Shown here in pieces: positions 30,938 to 40,073 of a stretch of 64,000 nucleotides of DNA. Source of the stretch: an uncultured Oscillospiraceae bacterium (GTDB lineage: Bacteria; Bacillota; Clostridia; Oscillospirales; Acutalibacteraceae). Where the stretch lies: NCBI GenBank assembly GCA_900544715.1, contig UQWL01000004.1, positions 62,001 through 126,000 of the forward strand, in the 5' to 3' direction. Made by a program: the position numbers and the translations under genes. The notes under the pieces are model-generated. The model did not search any database. It saw only the letters and a program-made list of their open reading frames with translations, and was not told the DNA's origin. Each line of letters opens with the position of its first letter. Position 1 is the stretch's first letter.

Positions 30938-32773
30938 TTGGAGGAACAGCTCAGGCCCCTGCGTGAAAAGGCGATGCGCCTGCCCCTTACGCCGGGCGTC
31001 TATATCATGAAGGATAAAAAGGGAAAAATTATTTATATCGGCAAGGCAAAGGCGCTGAAAAACCGCGTCAGCCAGTATTTCGGCTCGCAGGAGCGCCATG
31101 CGGTCAAGGTGCGCCGGATGGTGGAGCACGTGGCGGATTTTGATTATATCCTGACGGATAGCGAGTTTGAGGCGCTGGTGCTCGAATGCAGCCTCATCAA
31201 GCAGCACCAGCCTAAATATAATATTCTTTTAAAGGATGACAAGGGTTACCACTATATCCGGGTCACCGCCGGGGATTGGCCCGTGATCAGCGCGGCGATG
31301 CAAAAGCTGGATGACGGCGCGCAGTACATCGGCCCGTTTACAAGCTCCTTTACCGTGAAGCAGTCGGTAGACGAGGCGCTGCGGATTTTTCGCCTGCCCC
31401 AGTGCGGCAAGGTGTTTCCGCGCGATATCGGCCGGGGGCGGCCCTGCCTGAATTATTTCATCAAGCAGTGCTCTGCGCCCTGTGCGGGCAAGCTCACGCA
31501 GCGGGAATATCGAGAGACGGTAGAGGAAGCGCTCGCCTTTCTGCGCGGCGGCAGCACAGAGGCGCTCAAAGATATTCAGGGCAGAATGGAAGAAGCGGCT
31601 GAAAACCTGGAATTTGAAAAGGCGGCCCGCCTGCGCGACCGGATCAATGCCATTCGCCGGATGCAGGATAAGCAGAAGGTGGTGTCGCTCTCCGTCAAAG
31701 AGCAGGATGTGTTTGCCATTTCCAACAGCGCGCAGGCCGCCTGCCTGATGGTGCTCCGTTTTGCACAGGGCAGGCTTTACGACAGCGAATATTTCTTCAT
31801 CGACAGCGTAGAGGATTTCCCCGCCGCGCGCGGGGAGCTGATCCAGGGCTATTATTCCATGCGCGACCATGTGCCGCCGCGCGTTACGGTGGATGGCGAA
31901 GTGGCGGACGAATCACTTTTATCCAGCTGGCTGAGCGAAAAAGCGGGCAGGCGCGTCCAGATCGCCGTGCCGCAGCGCGGGGAGCAGGCGCAGCTGATGG
32001 AGATGTGCCGCTCGAACGCGGCGGAAAAGCTTGCGGAGCACCTCGGCCGGGCGGGGAAGCAGACGGCCGCGCTCGATGAGCTTGCTCGGCTGCTGGGCCT
32101 GGATGCCCCGCCGGAATATATTGAAGCATACGACATCTCCCACACGGCCGGCAGCGACAATGTAGCGGGTATGGTCGTGTTCCGCGGTGGCGTGCCCTAT
32201 AAGCAGGCATATAAGCGGTTTTCAATCAAATCCTTTGAGGGGCAGGATGATTACGGCTCCATGAACGAGGTGCTCACGCGCCGCTTTACGCATTATGTGG
32301 AGGAAAAAGAGACTGGCGAGGGCTTTGGAAAGCTGCCGGACCTGATCCTCCTCGACGGCGGCCAGGGGCAGGTGAACGCGGTGCGCCCGGTGCTCGAGCA
32401 ATTCGGCCTGAAGGTGCCGTTGTTTGGCATGGTGAAGGATGATCGCCACCGCACCCGCGCCATCGCGGCGGATGGCGGTGAGATCGCCATCAACTCCAAA
32501 CGGCAGGCGTTCACGCTTGTCTCCTCCATTCAGGAGGAGGTGCACCGCTTTGCCATCGGCTACCATAAGCAAAAGCACAAAAAAAACACGCTGGTCAGCT
32601 CGCTGACCCAAATTGAAGGCATCGGCGAAACACGCGCACGGGCGCTGCTGCGCTCCTTCCAGACGATCCGCGCCATCCGGGAGGCGACGGTTGAGCAGTT
32701 ACTCACAGTCAAGGGGATGACAGAGCCCGCCGCCAAAGCGGTGTTTTTCCATTTCCATCCGGAAGAAGATTGA
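30938..32773 (+). CDS. uvrC: Excinuclease ABC subunit C
   Basis: A 611-residue nucleotide-excision repair nuclease that cuts on both sides of UvrAB-marked damage. TTG 30938 start. Parts in order: GIY-YIG domain (about 14-95: GVYIMKDKKGKIIYIGKAKA), the Cys cluster CGKVF..CLNYFIKQCSAPC, UVR helix pair (200-235), RNase H-like endonuclease (380-540: YDISHTAGS, LILLDGGQGQVN) and two HhH motifs at the end (IEGIGETRARALLRSF, VKGMTEPAAK). Length is typical. Confidence 0.97.
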   Translation: MEEQLRPLREKAMRLPLTPGVYIMKDKKGKIIYIGKAKALKNRVSQYFGSQERHAVKVRRMVEHVADFDYILTDSEFEALVLECSLIKQHQPKYNILLKDDKGYHYIRVTAGDWPVISAAMQKLDDGAQYIGPFTSSFTVKQSVDEALRIFRLPQCGKVFPRDIGRGRPCLNYFIKQCSAPCAGKLTQREYRETVEEALAFLRGGSTEALKDIQGRMEEAAENLEFEKAARLRDRINAIRRMQDKQKVVSLSVKEQDVFAISNSAQAACLMVLRFAQGRLYDSEYFFIDSVEDFPAARGELIQGYYSMRDHVPPRVTVDGEVADESLLSSWLSEKAGRRVQIAVPQRGEQAQLMEMCRSNAAEKLAEHLGRAGKQTAALDELARLLGLDAPPEYIEAYDISHTAGSDNVAGMVVFRGGVPYKQAYKRFSIKSFEGQDDYGSMNEVLTRRFTHYVEEKETGEGFGKLPDLILLDGGQGQVNAVRPVLEQFGLKVPLFGMVKDDRHRTRAIAADGGEIAINSKRQAFTLVSSIQEEVHRFAIGYHKQKHKKNTLVSSLTQIEGIGETRARALLRSFQTIRAIREATVEQLLTVKGMTEPAAKAVFFHFHPEED

Positions 32774-32845
32774 AAGATTCCCCTTTTAAACTGCTTTGTA
32801 TGGGCAAGGCCGCCCATGCGCAGGAAAACTGTGCCAATTCATAAA
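32772..32845 (+). repeat. Two-hairpin repeat element, copy 1
   Basis: TTGAAAGATTCCCCTTTTAA followed by an ATGGGC-AAGGCC-GCCCAT hairpin matches 36641-36730 in sequence at the first part and only in shape at the second hairpin. It starts at the uvrC stop codon. Confidence 0.5.
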
Positions 32846-32869
32846 TTTGGAATTATTTCTCTGCGAATG

Positions 32870-32898
32870 TTGACAAACACCGGCGCAAAATAGATAAT
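32870..32898 (+). promoter_or_regulatory. Promoter of the rsmD-coaD operon
   Basis: TTGACA (32870-32875), 17 bp, GATAAT (32893-32898). Confidence 0.75.
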
Positions 32899-32965
32899 AA
32901 TTTAGATAAGATTTTAGGAAGAGAGTCCGTTTTCGTTGATTGAGAGCGGCACGGGAGTTGTGCAT

Positions 32966-33514
32966 ATGAGAGTCATTACCGGTTTTGCGAAAGGCCGTAA
33001 GCTGAGAACCCTATCCGGCGAGGATGTGCGGCCCACCACGGACCGCGTCAAGGAGGCGCTGTTCAGCATTATTCAATTTGAAATTGAGGGCAGGCGCGTG
33101 CTTGATCTTTTTGCCGGCTCCGGCCAGTTGGGGATCGAGGCGCTCAGCCGCGGCGCGGCAAGCGCTGTTTTTGTGGATTCCTCCCGTGATTCCATTGAAG
33201 TGGTGCGGGAAAATTTGAAAACAACGCAGCTCGCTCAGAGCGCGCAGGTGATGCAGATGGATAGCCTCGCCTTTCTCGCTGGCCAGTGCGGGCCGTTTGA
33301 CATTGCTTTGCTTGACCCGCCCTATGGCGCGGGGCTCGTGCAGAGGGCGCTGCCGATGGTAGCGCGCCGTATGGCGCTGGGCGGCGTGATCATCTGTGAA
33401 GCCCCGGCGAAGGTAGATTTGCCGGAGCAGGCGGAGGATTTTTGCCTGGTGCGGCGGTATTCCTATGGGCGGATTTCGCTTGCGCTCTACCGCAGAGAGG
33501 GGGAAGGGGCATGA
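32966..33514 (+). CDS. rsmD: 16S rRNA (guanine966-N2)-methyltransferase
   Basis: A 182-residue SAM-dependent methylase. ATG 32966 (MRVITGFAKGRKLRTL) has GGGAG upstream; a TTG at 32936 in the same frame is the alternative. Motifs: RPTTDRVKEALFSII, VLDLFAGSGQLGIEALSRGA (SAM site) and the catalytic DPPYG. Its stop overlaps coaD as ATGA, the usual Firmicutes order. Confidence 0.95.
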   Translation: MRVITGFAKGRKLRTLSGEDVRPTTDRVKEALFSIIQFEIEGRRVLDLFAGSGQLGIEALSRGAASAVFVDSSRDSIEVVRENLKTTQLAQSAQVMQMDSLAFLAGQCGPFDIALLDPPYGAGLVQRALPMVARRMALGGVIICEAPAKVDLPEQAEDFCLVRRYSYGRISLALYRREGEGA

Positions 33515-33996
33515 GGATTGCGGTTTGCCCGGGCAGCTTCGACCCTGTTACACTGGGCCATCTTGATATCATCCGCCGTTCCTCCAAGCTGTTTGATAAG
33601 GTAATTGTCGTTGTGATGGTCAATTATCATAAAAAAGACAGCAGCTTTACGGCAGAGGAGCGCGTAGAGCTGCTGCACCGCTGCACCGGCGATATTGAGA
33701 ATATTGAGATCGATACATATAACGGCCTGCTTGCCGACTACACACGCGAAAAGGGCGCTGTGGCAATTGTGAAAGGCCTGCGTGCGGTATCGGATTTTGA
33801 ATATGAATTCCAGCAGGCGCTGACGAATAAGCGCCTCAATCCGGAGGTGGAAACGATCTTCATCACCACCAGCGCCGAGAATATGTTTTTAAGCTCCAGC
33901 GTCGTCAAGCAGGTTTGTGTGTTCGGCGGGGATATTTCAACGTTTGTCCCCTCGGAGATTCGGGAAGATATCATTGACCGTTTAAAACAGGGTTGA
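33511..33996 (+). CDS. coaD: Phosphopantetheine adenylyltransferase
   Basis: A 161-residue enzyme making dephospho-CoA from phosphopantetheine and ATP. ATG 33511 overlaps the rsmD stop. Motifs: CPGSFDPVTLGHLDIIRRSS with the TxGH nucleotide site, RAVSDFEYEFQQALTNKRL, and the end SSSVVKQVCVFGGDISTFVP. Length and order are standard. Confidence 0.96.
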   Translation: MRIAVCPGSFDPVTLGHLDIIRRSSKLFDKVIVVVMVNYHKKDSSFTAEERVELLHRCTGDIENIEIDTYNGLLADYTREKGAVAIVKGLRAVSDFEYEFQQALTNKRLNPEVETIFITTSAENMFLSSSVVKQVCVFGGDISTFVPSEIREDIIDRLKQG

Positions 33997-34032
33997 ACCT
34001 GTTTATGATTTGGAAGGGAAGGATGTGTCAGT

Positions 34033-34899
34033 ATGAGCAGTGTCAACATTGCCGAATTGTTGGATCAGATGGATGAAGTCATCGAAAATGCAACCGCCTC
34101 CATGTTATCAAGCAAGCGGTATATCGACATCCCCGCGATGCAGGAGCTGATCGCACAGACGCGGGAAAATTTACCCACGGAGATTGAGCAGGCCACGCAG
34201 ATTGTGCGCGACCGGAGCGCGATCCTCAAGGATGCCAAGCAGGAGGCGCATGAAACGCAGGAGGCTGCCATCCGCAATGCGGATAACCTGCGTGAAAGCG
34301 CTCGCCGCGAGGCGGAAGCGCTCACGAGCAAGGCCCGTTTGGAAGCGGATACAATGATGGAAAAAGCCCGCCGTGATTCCAAGGCAATGATGCAGAAGGC
34401 GCAGGATGCGTCGGATGACATGGTTGCCAAGGCGGAGGAGAAGGCGAAAGCCCTCGTCTCTGAGGATCAGATCACCAAAACAGCAACCGCGAAGGCCAAT
34501 GAGATGCTCACCAGCGCCCGCCATCAGTCACAGGAGATGCTGGAGAATGCACAGGCCAAGGCGCGCGAGTCGACGGAGACCGCTCAGGCTCGGGCAAGCG
34601 CCTTGCTGGAGGATGCGCAAACCAAATCAAAGGATATGGTGGAAACCGCACAGGCCAAGGCTGCTCTCTTAACTAAGACGGCAAACGAACAGGCGGAGGA
34701 GACGATTTCCCAGGCACAAAAGTGGTCGCACGATATGCGCACGGGTGCGAGTGAATTCGTCGAGCGGATTATGCGCACGTCAGATGAGCAGCTCACCCAG
34801 TATGTCAATGAAATCCGCAGGGCGCGCCAAAGCCTGCGCGCTTCTGGCAAAGTGGAGGAGGAGCCTCAACCCGAGCCAAAGCAGGACGCTCAAAAATAA
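34033..34899 (+). CDS. Long coiled-coil protein downstream of coaD
   Basis: A 288-residue, almost wholly helical protein with no membrane segment. From about residue 60 to 240 it is a run of Ala/Lys/Glu heptads (AKARESTETAQARASALLED and relatives) in loosely repeated 11- to 14-residue units. Similar ATPase-like or DivIVA-like coiled-coil proteins sit after coaD in many Clostridia; function is not established. AAGGATG precedes the ATG. Confidence 0.8.
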   Translation: MSSVNIAELLDQMDEVIENATASMLSSKRYIDIPAMQELIAQTRENLPTEIEQATQIVRDRSAILKDAKQEAHETQEAAIRNADNLRESARREAEALTSKARLEADTMMEKARRDSKAMMQKAQDASDDMVAKAEEKAKALVSEDQITKTATAKANEMLTSARHQSQEMLENAQAKARESTETAQARASALLEDAQTKSKDMVETAQAKAALLTKTANEQAEETISQAQKWSHDMRTGASEFVERIMRTSDEQLTQYVNEIRRARQSLRASGKVEEEPQPEPKQDAQK

Positions 34900-34925
34900 T
34901 CTGCTCTTTCAAACATATAATAAGA

Positions 34926-34975
34926 CGGGCCGCAGCCGGGGGGAAGAAGCAATCACGGCTTGCGGCCCATTTTTT
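34926..34975 (+). terminator. Terminator of the rsmD-coaD operon
   Basis: GGGCCGCAGCCG pairs with CGGCTTGCGGCCC (one bulge), then ATTTTTT. Confidence 0.85.
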
Positions 34976-35000
34976 AAATGGGAGGAGTTCGTAATCCGTC

Positions 35001-35441
35001 GTGTTACATTGCACATTTGGGGAAAAGCAGGCGGGCGCTTCCTATAGGATCAGGCTAGGCGCCTATTTGATTGCGGTGAGCGGCGCTCAAATCGCTTCAA
35101 TCCGCACGCCCAAAGGTTTCTTTCTGCCCGGCGGCGGTGTGGAGCCAGGTGAAACGCATGAGGCCTGTATTCTGCGTGAATGTTTGGAGGAAACAGGCTT
35201 TCTGGTTCAGATAGGGGAATTGTTAGGCTCTGCGGAAAGCTATCTCATGCATGAAAAAATTGGAGCTTTTCATCCAGTGCAGCATTATTATGTGGGCGCC
35301 TTTTTGGAATTCGTTTGCGCTCCGGTGGAATTAGACCATACGCTGGTATGGCTGCCCTGCGAAAAAGCCGCCGAGCAGATGAAAGTAGAGCAGCAGGCTT
35401 GGGCTGTCCGCAAAGCGGTGGAGAAGCTTGCGTTGGAATAA
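35001..35441 (+). CDS. Nudix hydrolase
   Basis: A 146-residue protein starting at GTG 35001. The Nudix box is complete (GGVEPGETHEACILRECLEE followed by TGF) and a short beta strand start precedes it. Such enzymes hydrolyse nucleoside diphosphate derivatives; the substrate is unknown. GGGAGGAG is about 14 bases upstream, a long spacing, so TTG 35009 cannot be excluded. The asparaginase gene follows 11 bp later. Confidence 0.88.
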   Translation: MLHCTFGEKQAGASYRIRLGAYLIAVSGAQIASIRTPKGFFLPGGGVEPGETHEACILRECLEETGFLVQIGELLGSAESYLMHEKIGAFHPVQHYYVGAFLEFVCAPVELDHTLVWLPCEKAAEQMKVEQQAWAVRKAVEKLALE

Positions 35442-35452
35442 GGAGCAGATCG

Positions 35453-36487
35453 ATGAAAATATTAGTTTTATTCACCGGCGGCACGATCGGCAGCACAGCC
35501 GATGGCGCAACCGTCCATACGGATCCAGCCGCGGCCAGCTGTTTGCTGGCGCTATACCGGGCGCGGTTTGGAGAGGATGTTTTATTTGAAGTGCGCAGGC
35601 CATGCAACTTGCTCAGCGAAAATGCCACGCCCGAGTTATGGTCGCTCCTGGAGCGGTCGGTGCGGGAGGAGAACCTCTCTGTCTACGACGGGGTCATCAT
35701 CACACATGGCTCGGATACGCTGCCCTATACCTGCACCGCACTTGCTTTCCTGCTGCGGGATGTGCCGGTTCCGCTGGTGCTGGTCGCAAGCAATTATTCC
35801 CTTGGAGACAGCCGCAGCAATGGCCTTGCCAATTTCCGCAGCGCGGTGGAGCTGATCGCCTCCCGCGCGGTCCGGGGCGTCTTTACCGTTTTTCAGGATG
35901 AAAACGGTGTCAACCGCGTGTATCTTGCCTCCCGCATTCAGGAGGCAGATACGGCCCGCGATCAGTTCTCAAGCTATGGGGGAGTAGATTTTGGGGAGAT
36001 ACGCGATGGACGGTTTCATTGGAATGCGCATCCGCTCAATCCCACATTGGAAGAGGTGAATCAGATTCCCGCGCGTCTGCTGCGTTCGGATTGGACTTTT
36101 CAGGAGCCGGTGCTTGCCCTGCGTCCCTATCCGGGGCTCGATTACCACTTTCTGCACCTTGATCCGCCGCCGCGCGCTATGCTGCACTATCTCTATCATG
36201 CGGCGACGGCCTGCACGCAGGGGGAGAGATACGCACTGCCGGATTTCCTGCGAGAGTGCCAAAGCAGGGGGACGGCTTGCTACCTTGCGTCCTTCAAGGC
36301 TGAAGGAGACGCGCTGTATGAAACCAGCCGCGCGCTGCTGAATACGGGCGCTTTCCCGCTTTTCCGCATTTCCTTTGAGGCGGCGTATGCAAAGCTGACG
36401 ATTGCTTATAATCAGGAGGAGCAAAATCCCAAACGCTTGATGGAGCAGTGCGTTGCGTTTGAGCAGCTGCCGGAGGGATCGGTTTGA
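35453..36487 (+). CDS. L-asparaginase
   Basis: A 344-residue type I/II bacterial asparaginase converting asparagine to aspartate and ammonia. ATG 35453 has AAGGAG at normal distance. Catalytic regions: LFTGGTIGSTAD (first nucleophile Thr) and GVIITHGSDTLPYT (Thr-Asp pair), then ASNYSLGDSRSNGLANFRSA. There is no signal peptide, so it is cytoplasmic. It forms a pair with the Nudix gene. Confidence 0.92.
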   Translation: MKILVLFTGGTIGSTADGATVHTDPAAASCLLALYRARFGEDVLFEVRRPCNLLSENATPELWSLLERSVREENLSVYDGVIITHGSDTLPYTCTALAFLLRDVPVPLVLVASNYSLGDSRSNGLANFRSAVELIASRAVRGVFTVFQDENGVNRVYLASRIQEADTARDQFSSYGGVDFGEIRDGRFHWNAHPLNPTLEEVNQIPARLLRSDWTFQEPVLALRPYPGLDYHFLHLDPPPRAMLHYLYHAATACTQGERYALPDFLRECQSRGTACYLASFKAEGDALYETSRALLNTGAFPLFRISFEAAYAKLTIAYNQEEQNPKRLMEQCVAFEQLPEGSV

Positions 36488-36640
36488 GACGCGAACTGCA
36501 TAAACCAACGGATAGATTTTTGTGCAAATATACAAAATAATGATTCGGTTTATTTTTTTTAAGGATGAAGTGCAACATTTTCCTGTTTTTTTCGTTATAT
36601 AGAGTGAGAGGGTTTCTCTGAAAATTAAAAACAGGAGTGA

Positions 36641-36730
36641 AAGTTTGAAAGATTCCTCTTTCAAACTGCGTTTTGTGCTTTTCGAGCAAAGAGGCCGCTC
36701 GAAATTTTGGCTCTGCCAAAACCGCACAAT
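36641..36730 (+). repeat. Two-hairpin repeat element, copy 2
   Basis: GTTTGAAAG-ATTCCT-CTTTCAAAC is a perfect hairpin, followed by CGAGC-AAAGAGGC-CGCTCG. The first part matches 32772-32800; the second hairpin differs in sequence but not in pairing. It lies in the leader of the RHS-like gene. Confidence 0.5.
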
Positions 36731-36766
36731 TCCGCGGTTGGCGGCAAGAAAGGAACGGCCACGAAA

Positions 36767-37615
36767 ATGAAAAAGACAATGCGGTTTCTCTCAATGGCGC
36801 TGGCGATCCTGCTGATCATTCAGCTTTTCCCGGCGACAAGCCTTGCGGCAAAGGCGGACGAGCTTCGCGCACTGGCGCAGGCAGACGCGGCGCAGGCGGC
36901 GTTCGCACCGGTCGCGTATGAAGAAGTGGAAAAGCGCGATGCCAACACAAAGGTTTTTAAACGCAAAGATGGCTCCTATACGGCCATTCTTTCTCCGCAG
37001 CCACTTCATTATAAGGAAAACGGCGCGTGGAAAGAGATCGACAATACGCTGGAGCGCAAAACGGTAGATGGCAGGCAGGTTTTGCAGAACCGGCAGAATG
37101 CTTTCCGCGTATCCCTGCCGGAGGCCGTTACCGGGAAGGATCCGGTCTCCGTCACAAAAGCCGGCTACACGCTGTCCTTTACCATGCAGGAGGTGTCCGG
37201 CGGCGCGCCCGCGTCTGTAAAGCAGCCGAGCCGTGCGGAGAAAAAAGCTGCACAGGAAGCGCCGGAAGCTGTGCAGGAGGCAAAGCTTGAGCGGCAGAGC
37301 GCGTCGCTCGTTTATGAGGATGTGCAGCCGGATACCGACGTGGAATATACCGTCCTTCCGCAGTCTGTTAAGGAGAATATCATTCTGCAGAAGGCGCCCG
37401 ACGGTGATGTTTTATTGTCGCTTGATGCTCCGATGGGAGGAGCATCAAGTCCATTGTTCTTTTTCCATATGCCTTGGATTGATAATGAAAAAAGAGAGTA
37501 TTTGGATACTGGAATGACCATTGGAAAAGCTGGAGAATATATGACCGGTTTATATTGTGGAATTATAACTACTTATATCAGAGTGATCGGGCTATTGCCT
37601 TATGTTTCGAAGTAA
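36767..37615 (+). CDS. Truncated RHS/wall-associated secreted protein
   Basis: A 282-residue protein with a signal peptide (MKKTMRFLSMALAILLIIQL, cut near SLAAKA). Residues 30-220 match the N-terminal head of very large RHS/wall-associated proteins: FKRKDGSYTAILSPQPLHYK, NGAWKEIDNTL, VKENIILQKAPDG. The repeat body that should follow is absent; the frame instead passes at about 37430 into a lower-GC 60-residue tail (SPLFFFHMPWIDNEKREYLD...). A deletion joining head to toxin tip is the simplest reading. GAAAGGAAC is the ribosome site. The genes that follow look like immunity proteins. Confidence 0.65.
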   Translation: MKKTMRFLSMALAILLIIQLFPATSLAAKADELRALAQADAAQAAFAPVAYEEVEKRDANTKVFKRKDGSYTAILSPQPLHYKENGAWKEIDNTLERKTVDGRQVLQNRQNAFRVSLPEAVTGKDPVSVTKAGYTLSFTMQEVSGGAPASVKQPSRAEKKAAQEAPEAVQEAKLERQSASLVYEDVQPDTDVEYTVLPQSVKENIILQKAPDGDVLLSLDAPMGGASSPLFFFHMPWIDNEKREYLDTGMTIGKAGEYMTGLYCGIITTYIRVIGLLPYVSK

Positions 37616-37631
37616 CGCAGGAGAAATCGCT

Positions 37632-38372
37632 ATGAAGAAGAAATATAAATATATCATACTCATACTTATTTTGCTGTTGCTTTTCATCCTATTTTACTTG
37701 TTCTATCTGCGTAATTGGAGCCGTCCAGTCAATGTTGATGTGAGTGTGATGCAGGGAGTTACCTATTTTCACGATCAGCCTGCGGAGCAGTACGGGACTC
37801 TTTTCTCCTCTCTGTGCGAACAACATCCTGAAAAAGAAAAAGTAGAAACAGGCCCGTTGTCATTTACAAGAGAAATCGAATGGGCGAATGATGAAAAAAC
37901 GTACTTATCTATCGTCTATCAATTCCAGGGGGAAGGGGCGGATCAATTGAATAGTCCAGCGGATTATTTGTCGTCAGCGGATGCAGGGATGGTCATTGTA
38001 AGTATTTATTCTGTATCTGAAAAAGATTCCCTGTATACGTCTGTACTACAATCCTTAAAAAATGCGACAGATGAAATCCAGCTGAAAAAGGAGATGAGCA
38101 AGGAATACGGCAGATTCCGACCGATCTATAACCTGTTTGTTAAAAAAGGAAGTAAAGATGATTTCGCTTACTATATTACCCCCTACAACCGTTGTAAAAA
38201 TGAATATGGAATGACAGACGGTGACGACTGTGTGGCTTATGCGTTCTTTCGTTTTGGAGAATACCAAATCAATCTCTATGAGAGCACAAATGATGTGACA
38301 CAGTACCAATGTATGCCGCTTGTTTTGCAGGACTTGGCGGATTTGTTTCGTGAGGCTCAGAAGGCAAGTTGA
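37632..38372 (+). CDS. Membrane-anchored immunity-like protein A
   Basis: A 246-residue protein with one N-terminal membrane helix (YIILILILLLLFILFYLFYL) and an extracytoplasmic domain. It is a paralogue of the next gene: shared RNWSRPV, YGRFRPIYNLF..KG, ITPYNRCKNEY, TDGDDCVAYAF and CMPLVLQDLADLF. AGGAG precedes ATG 37632, 17 bp after the RHS-like gene. Its GC is lower than the core. An immunity role is inferred only from position and duplication. Confidence 0.65.
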   Translation: MKKKYKYIILILILLLLFILFYLFYLRNWSRPVNVDVSVMQGVTYFHDQPAEQYGTLFSSLCEQHPEKEKVETGPLSFTREIEWANDEKTYLSIVYQFQGEGADQLNSPADYLSSADAGMVIVSIYSVSEKDSLYTSVLQSLKNATDEIQLKKEMSKEYGRFRPIYNLFVKKGSKDDFAYYITPYNRCKNEYGMTDGDDCVAYAFFRFGEYQINLYESTNDVTQYQCMPLVLQDLADLFREAQKAS

Positions 38373-38429
38373 CAGCTTTATTCCTACGTTTATCTGATGG
38401 CTCTTAAGATGGGATAAGGAGCTGATTCC

Positions 38430-39167
38430 ATGACAAAACGAACAATTCGGTGGCTTATTTTCGGCATTTCGATGATGCTGTTGCTGCTAATTTCTATACT
38501 GTATTTTGTTTTTATCCGCGACTGGAACCGGCCCGTACCTTTTCCTGCGGAGGAGGTCAAAAAGATCACATATTTCCAGGGCCGGTCCGCTGGGGATGCG
38601 TCTGCTGTATTAAACGATATCTATCATGCCTGCGGTGCAGAAGAGAAATCACTGGAGCGCGGCAGCGGTTCCTTCACTCGCAGGGCTGAGCTTACTGTGA
38701 CTGGGAAAGAAGTGTTATCTCTGGAGTATACCTTTTGGTTTTCTCCGGATGATCCGTTATTTCAGGATCGACCGTTTCAGCAGATACGCGCAAGCAGAGT
38801 AAACGTGTATATTTATCCTGAGGGGGCATCACTTGAGACTTGGCATTCCGACAATCTTGCATTTGCCTCGAACAAGGAGGAGATTGATCGGCGGATGGAC
38901 GAGAACTACGGCCGTCTGCGTCCGATTTACCGGTTGTTTGAGCAAAAAGGCAAAGCGGAAAACGGTTCCTACTTTGTAACCCCGTACGACCGGTCGAAAA
39001 ACGAATTTTATGATACGGACGGGAATGACGGTTCGGCATACGCCTTTCTTGCCTTTGGCGAATACCGGATCAATCTGGATGAATGGACGCAAGATAGTAA
39101 ACGCTACGCTTGCATGCCGATTGTTTTGCAGGATTTGGAAAATTTATTTCAAAACAGTGAATCGTAA
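38430..39167 (+). CDS. Membrane-anchored immunity-like protein B
   Basis: A 245-residue paralogue of the upstream gene, with the same single N-terminal helix and matching motifs (RDWNRPV, YGRLRPIYRLF, VTPYDRSKNEF, TDGNDGSAYAF, CMPIVLQDLENLF). The set of conserved Cys, Pro and aromatic positions suggests a folded binding domain outside the membrane. AAGGAG is well placed. Function is unknown; tandem variants of this sort are typical of immunity arrays. Confidence 0.65.
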   Translation: MTKRTIRWLIFGISMMLLLLISILYFVFIRDWNRPVPFPAEEVKKITYFQGRSAGDASAVLNDIYHACGAEEKSLERGSGSFTRRAELTVTGKEVLSLEYTFWFSPDDPLFQDRPFQQIRASRVNVYIYPEGASLETWHSDNLAFASNKEEIDRRMDENYGRLRPIYRLFEQKGKAENGSYFVTPYDRSKNEFYDTDGNDGSAYAFLAFGEYRINLDEWTQDSKRYACMPIVLQDLENLFQNSES

Positions 39168-39242
39168 ACTGACCATTGCATGTCCGAGAGTATTAGAAAA
39201 TTAGTGCTCTCTGATATCAAATTCGATGGTGAGGAAAGCTCC

Positions 39243-39944
39243 ATGAAAAAGAAAATCGTCCTTATTGTATGTGCCCTGCTCGTTTTAGCTGCCGGGGCCG
39301 GCATTGGATACAAATTCACAAGAATGACGGTCAAAATGAATCTGGATTCGGATACCATCGTCTATCAAAATCGGACGTACCGTTTATCTGAGACGGCCCG
39401 CGCCGTTTTCAGCCGCGACTCCGCCAATGTGTCATCCCTTTGCGATAACGTTTCGCTGGAGCCGATCGATTTCCGTACCAGGCAATTCGGGCGGTATGGC
39501 GAATCGCTTCTGGACGACTTGACGGCGACGGAGCAGTTTTATAGGGTTCAAAACGACCCGAACCGCTGGTTTTTGATCAATCCCGGATTCCCGAGGGACC
39601 TTCTGTATATCCGAACCGATTTTCAGAAGCCGTCGTGGCGGGAAGCGCCCGTGAGCGCCGTTGATTTGAAGCTGGATCTGTTCGGGCAGCCAGGGGAGGA
39701 GGCGGAGCAATATTCTGCTGGCGGCCAGGCTGCGGTTGATGCGCTGCTCCGCCGGTTGCTATCGGGCGGGGACTGCACGGATCTCCTGCAAAGCATCCAG
39801 GGCCTTGACCCTGCAAAACGGTATGAGATATGGGTGACCTACCGGGATTACCCGCTCCATGAGCTCGTTGGATACCTACAGGAGGGGCAATTTGCGGAGT
39901 GGAATGCTGCTCCCGAGGCGGGAGCGGATTCCGGAAACGCCTGA
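39243..39944 (+). CDS. Membrane-anchored protein of the toxin locus
   Basis: A 233-residue protein with an N-terminal helix (IVLIVCALLVLAAGAGIGYK) and a globular outer part (TIVYQNRTYRLSETARAVF, then RVQNDPNRWFLINPGF and PRDLLYIRTDF). ATG 39243 has GAGGAAAG upstream. It is not related to the two neighbours but shares their layout and direction, so it may be a third immunity-type gene. No family recognised. Confidence 0.6.
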   Translation: MKKKIVLIVCALLVLAAGAGIGYKFTRMTVKMNLDSDTIVYQNRTYRLSETARAVFSRDSANVSSLCDNVSLEPIDFRTRQFGRYGESLLDDLTATEQFYRVQNDPNRWFLINPGFPRDLLYIRTDFQKPSWREAPVSAVDLKLDLFGQPGEEAEQYSAGGQAAVDALLRRLLSGGDCTDLLQSIQGLDPAKRYEIWVTYRDYPLHELVGYLQEGQFAEWNAAPEAGADSGNA

Positions 39945-40073
39945 TCCCACGGGCGTCGTGTCTGTTCCGCCAAATAAACGACAGCCCACAAATTTTTCAA
40001 CAAATGGTTCTTTTGGAGTATCTATCTGATCCGTTCCTTATCTCTGAACGGAGTCGGAGAAAGGGGATCGATC

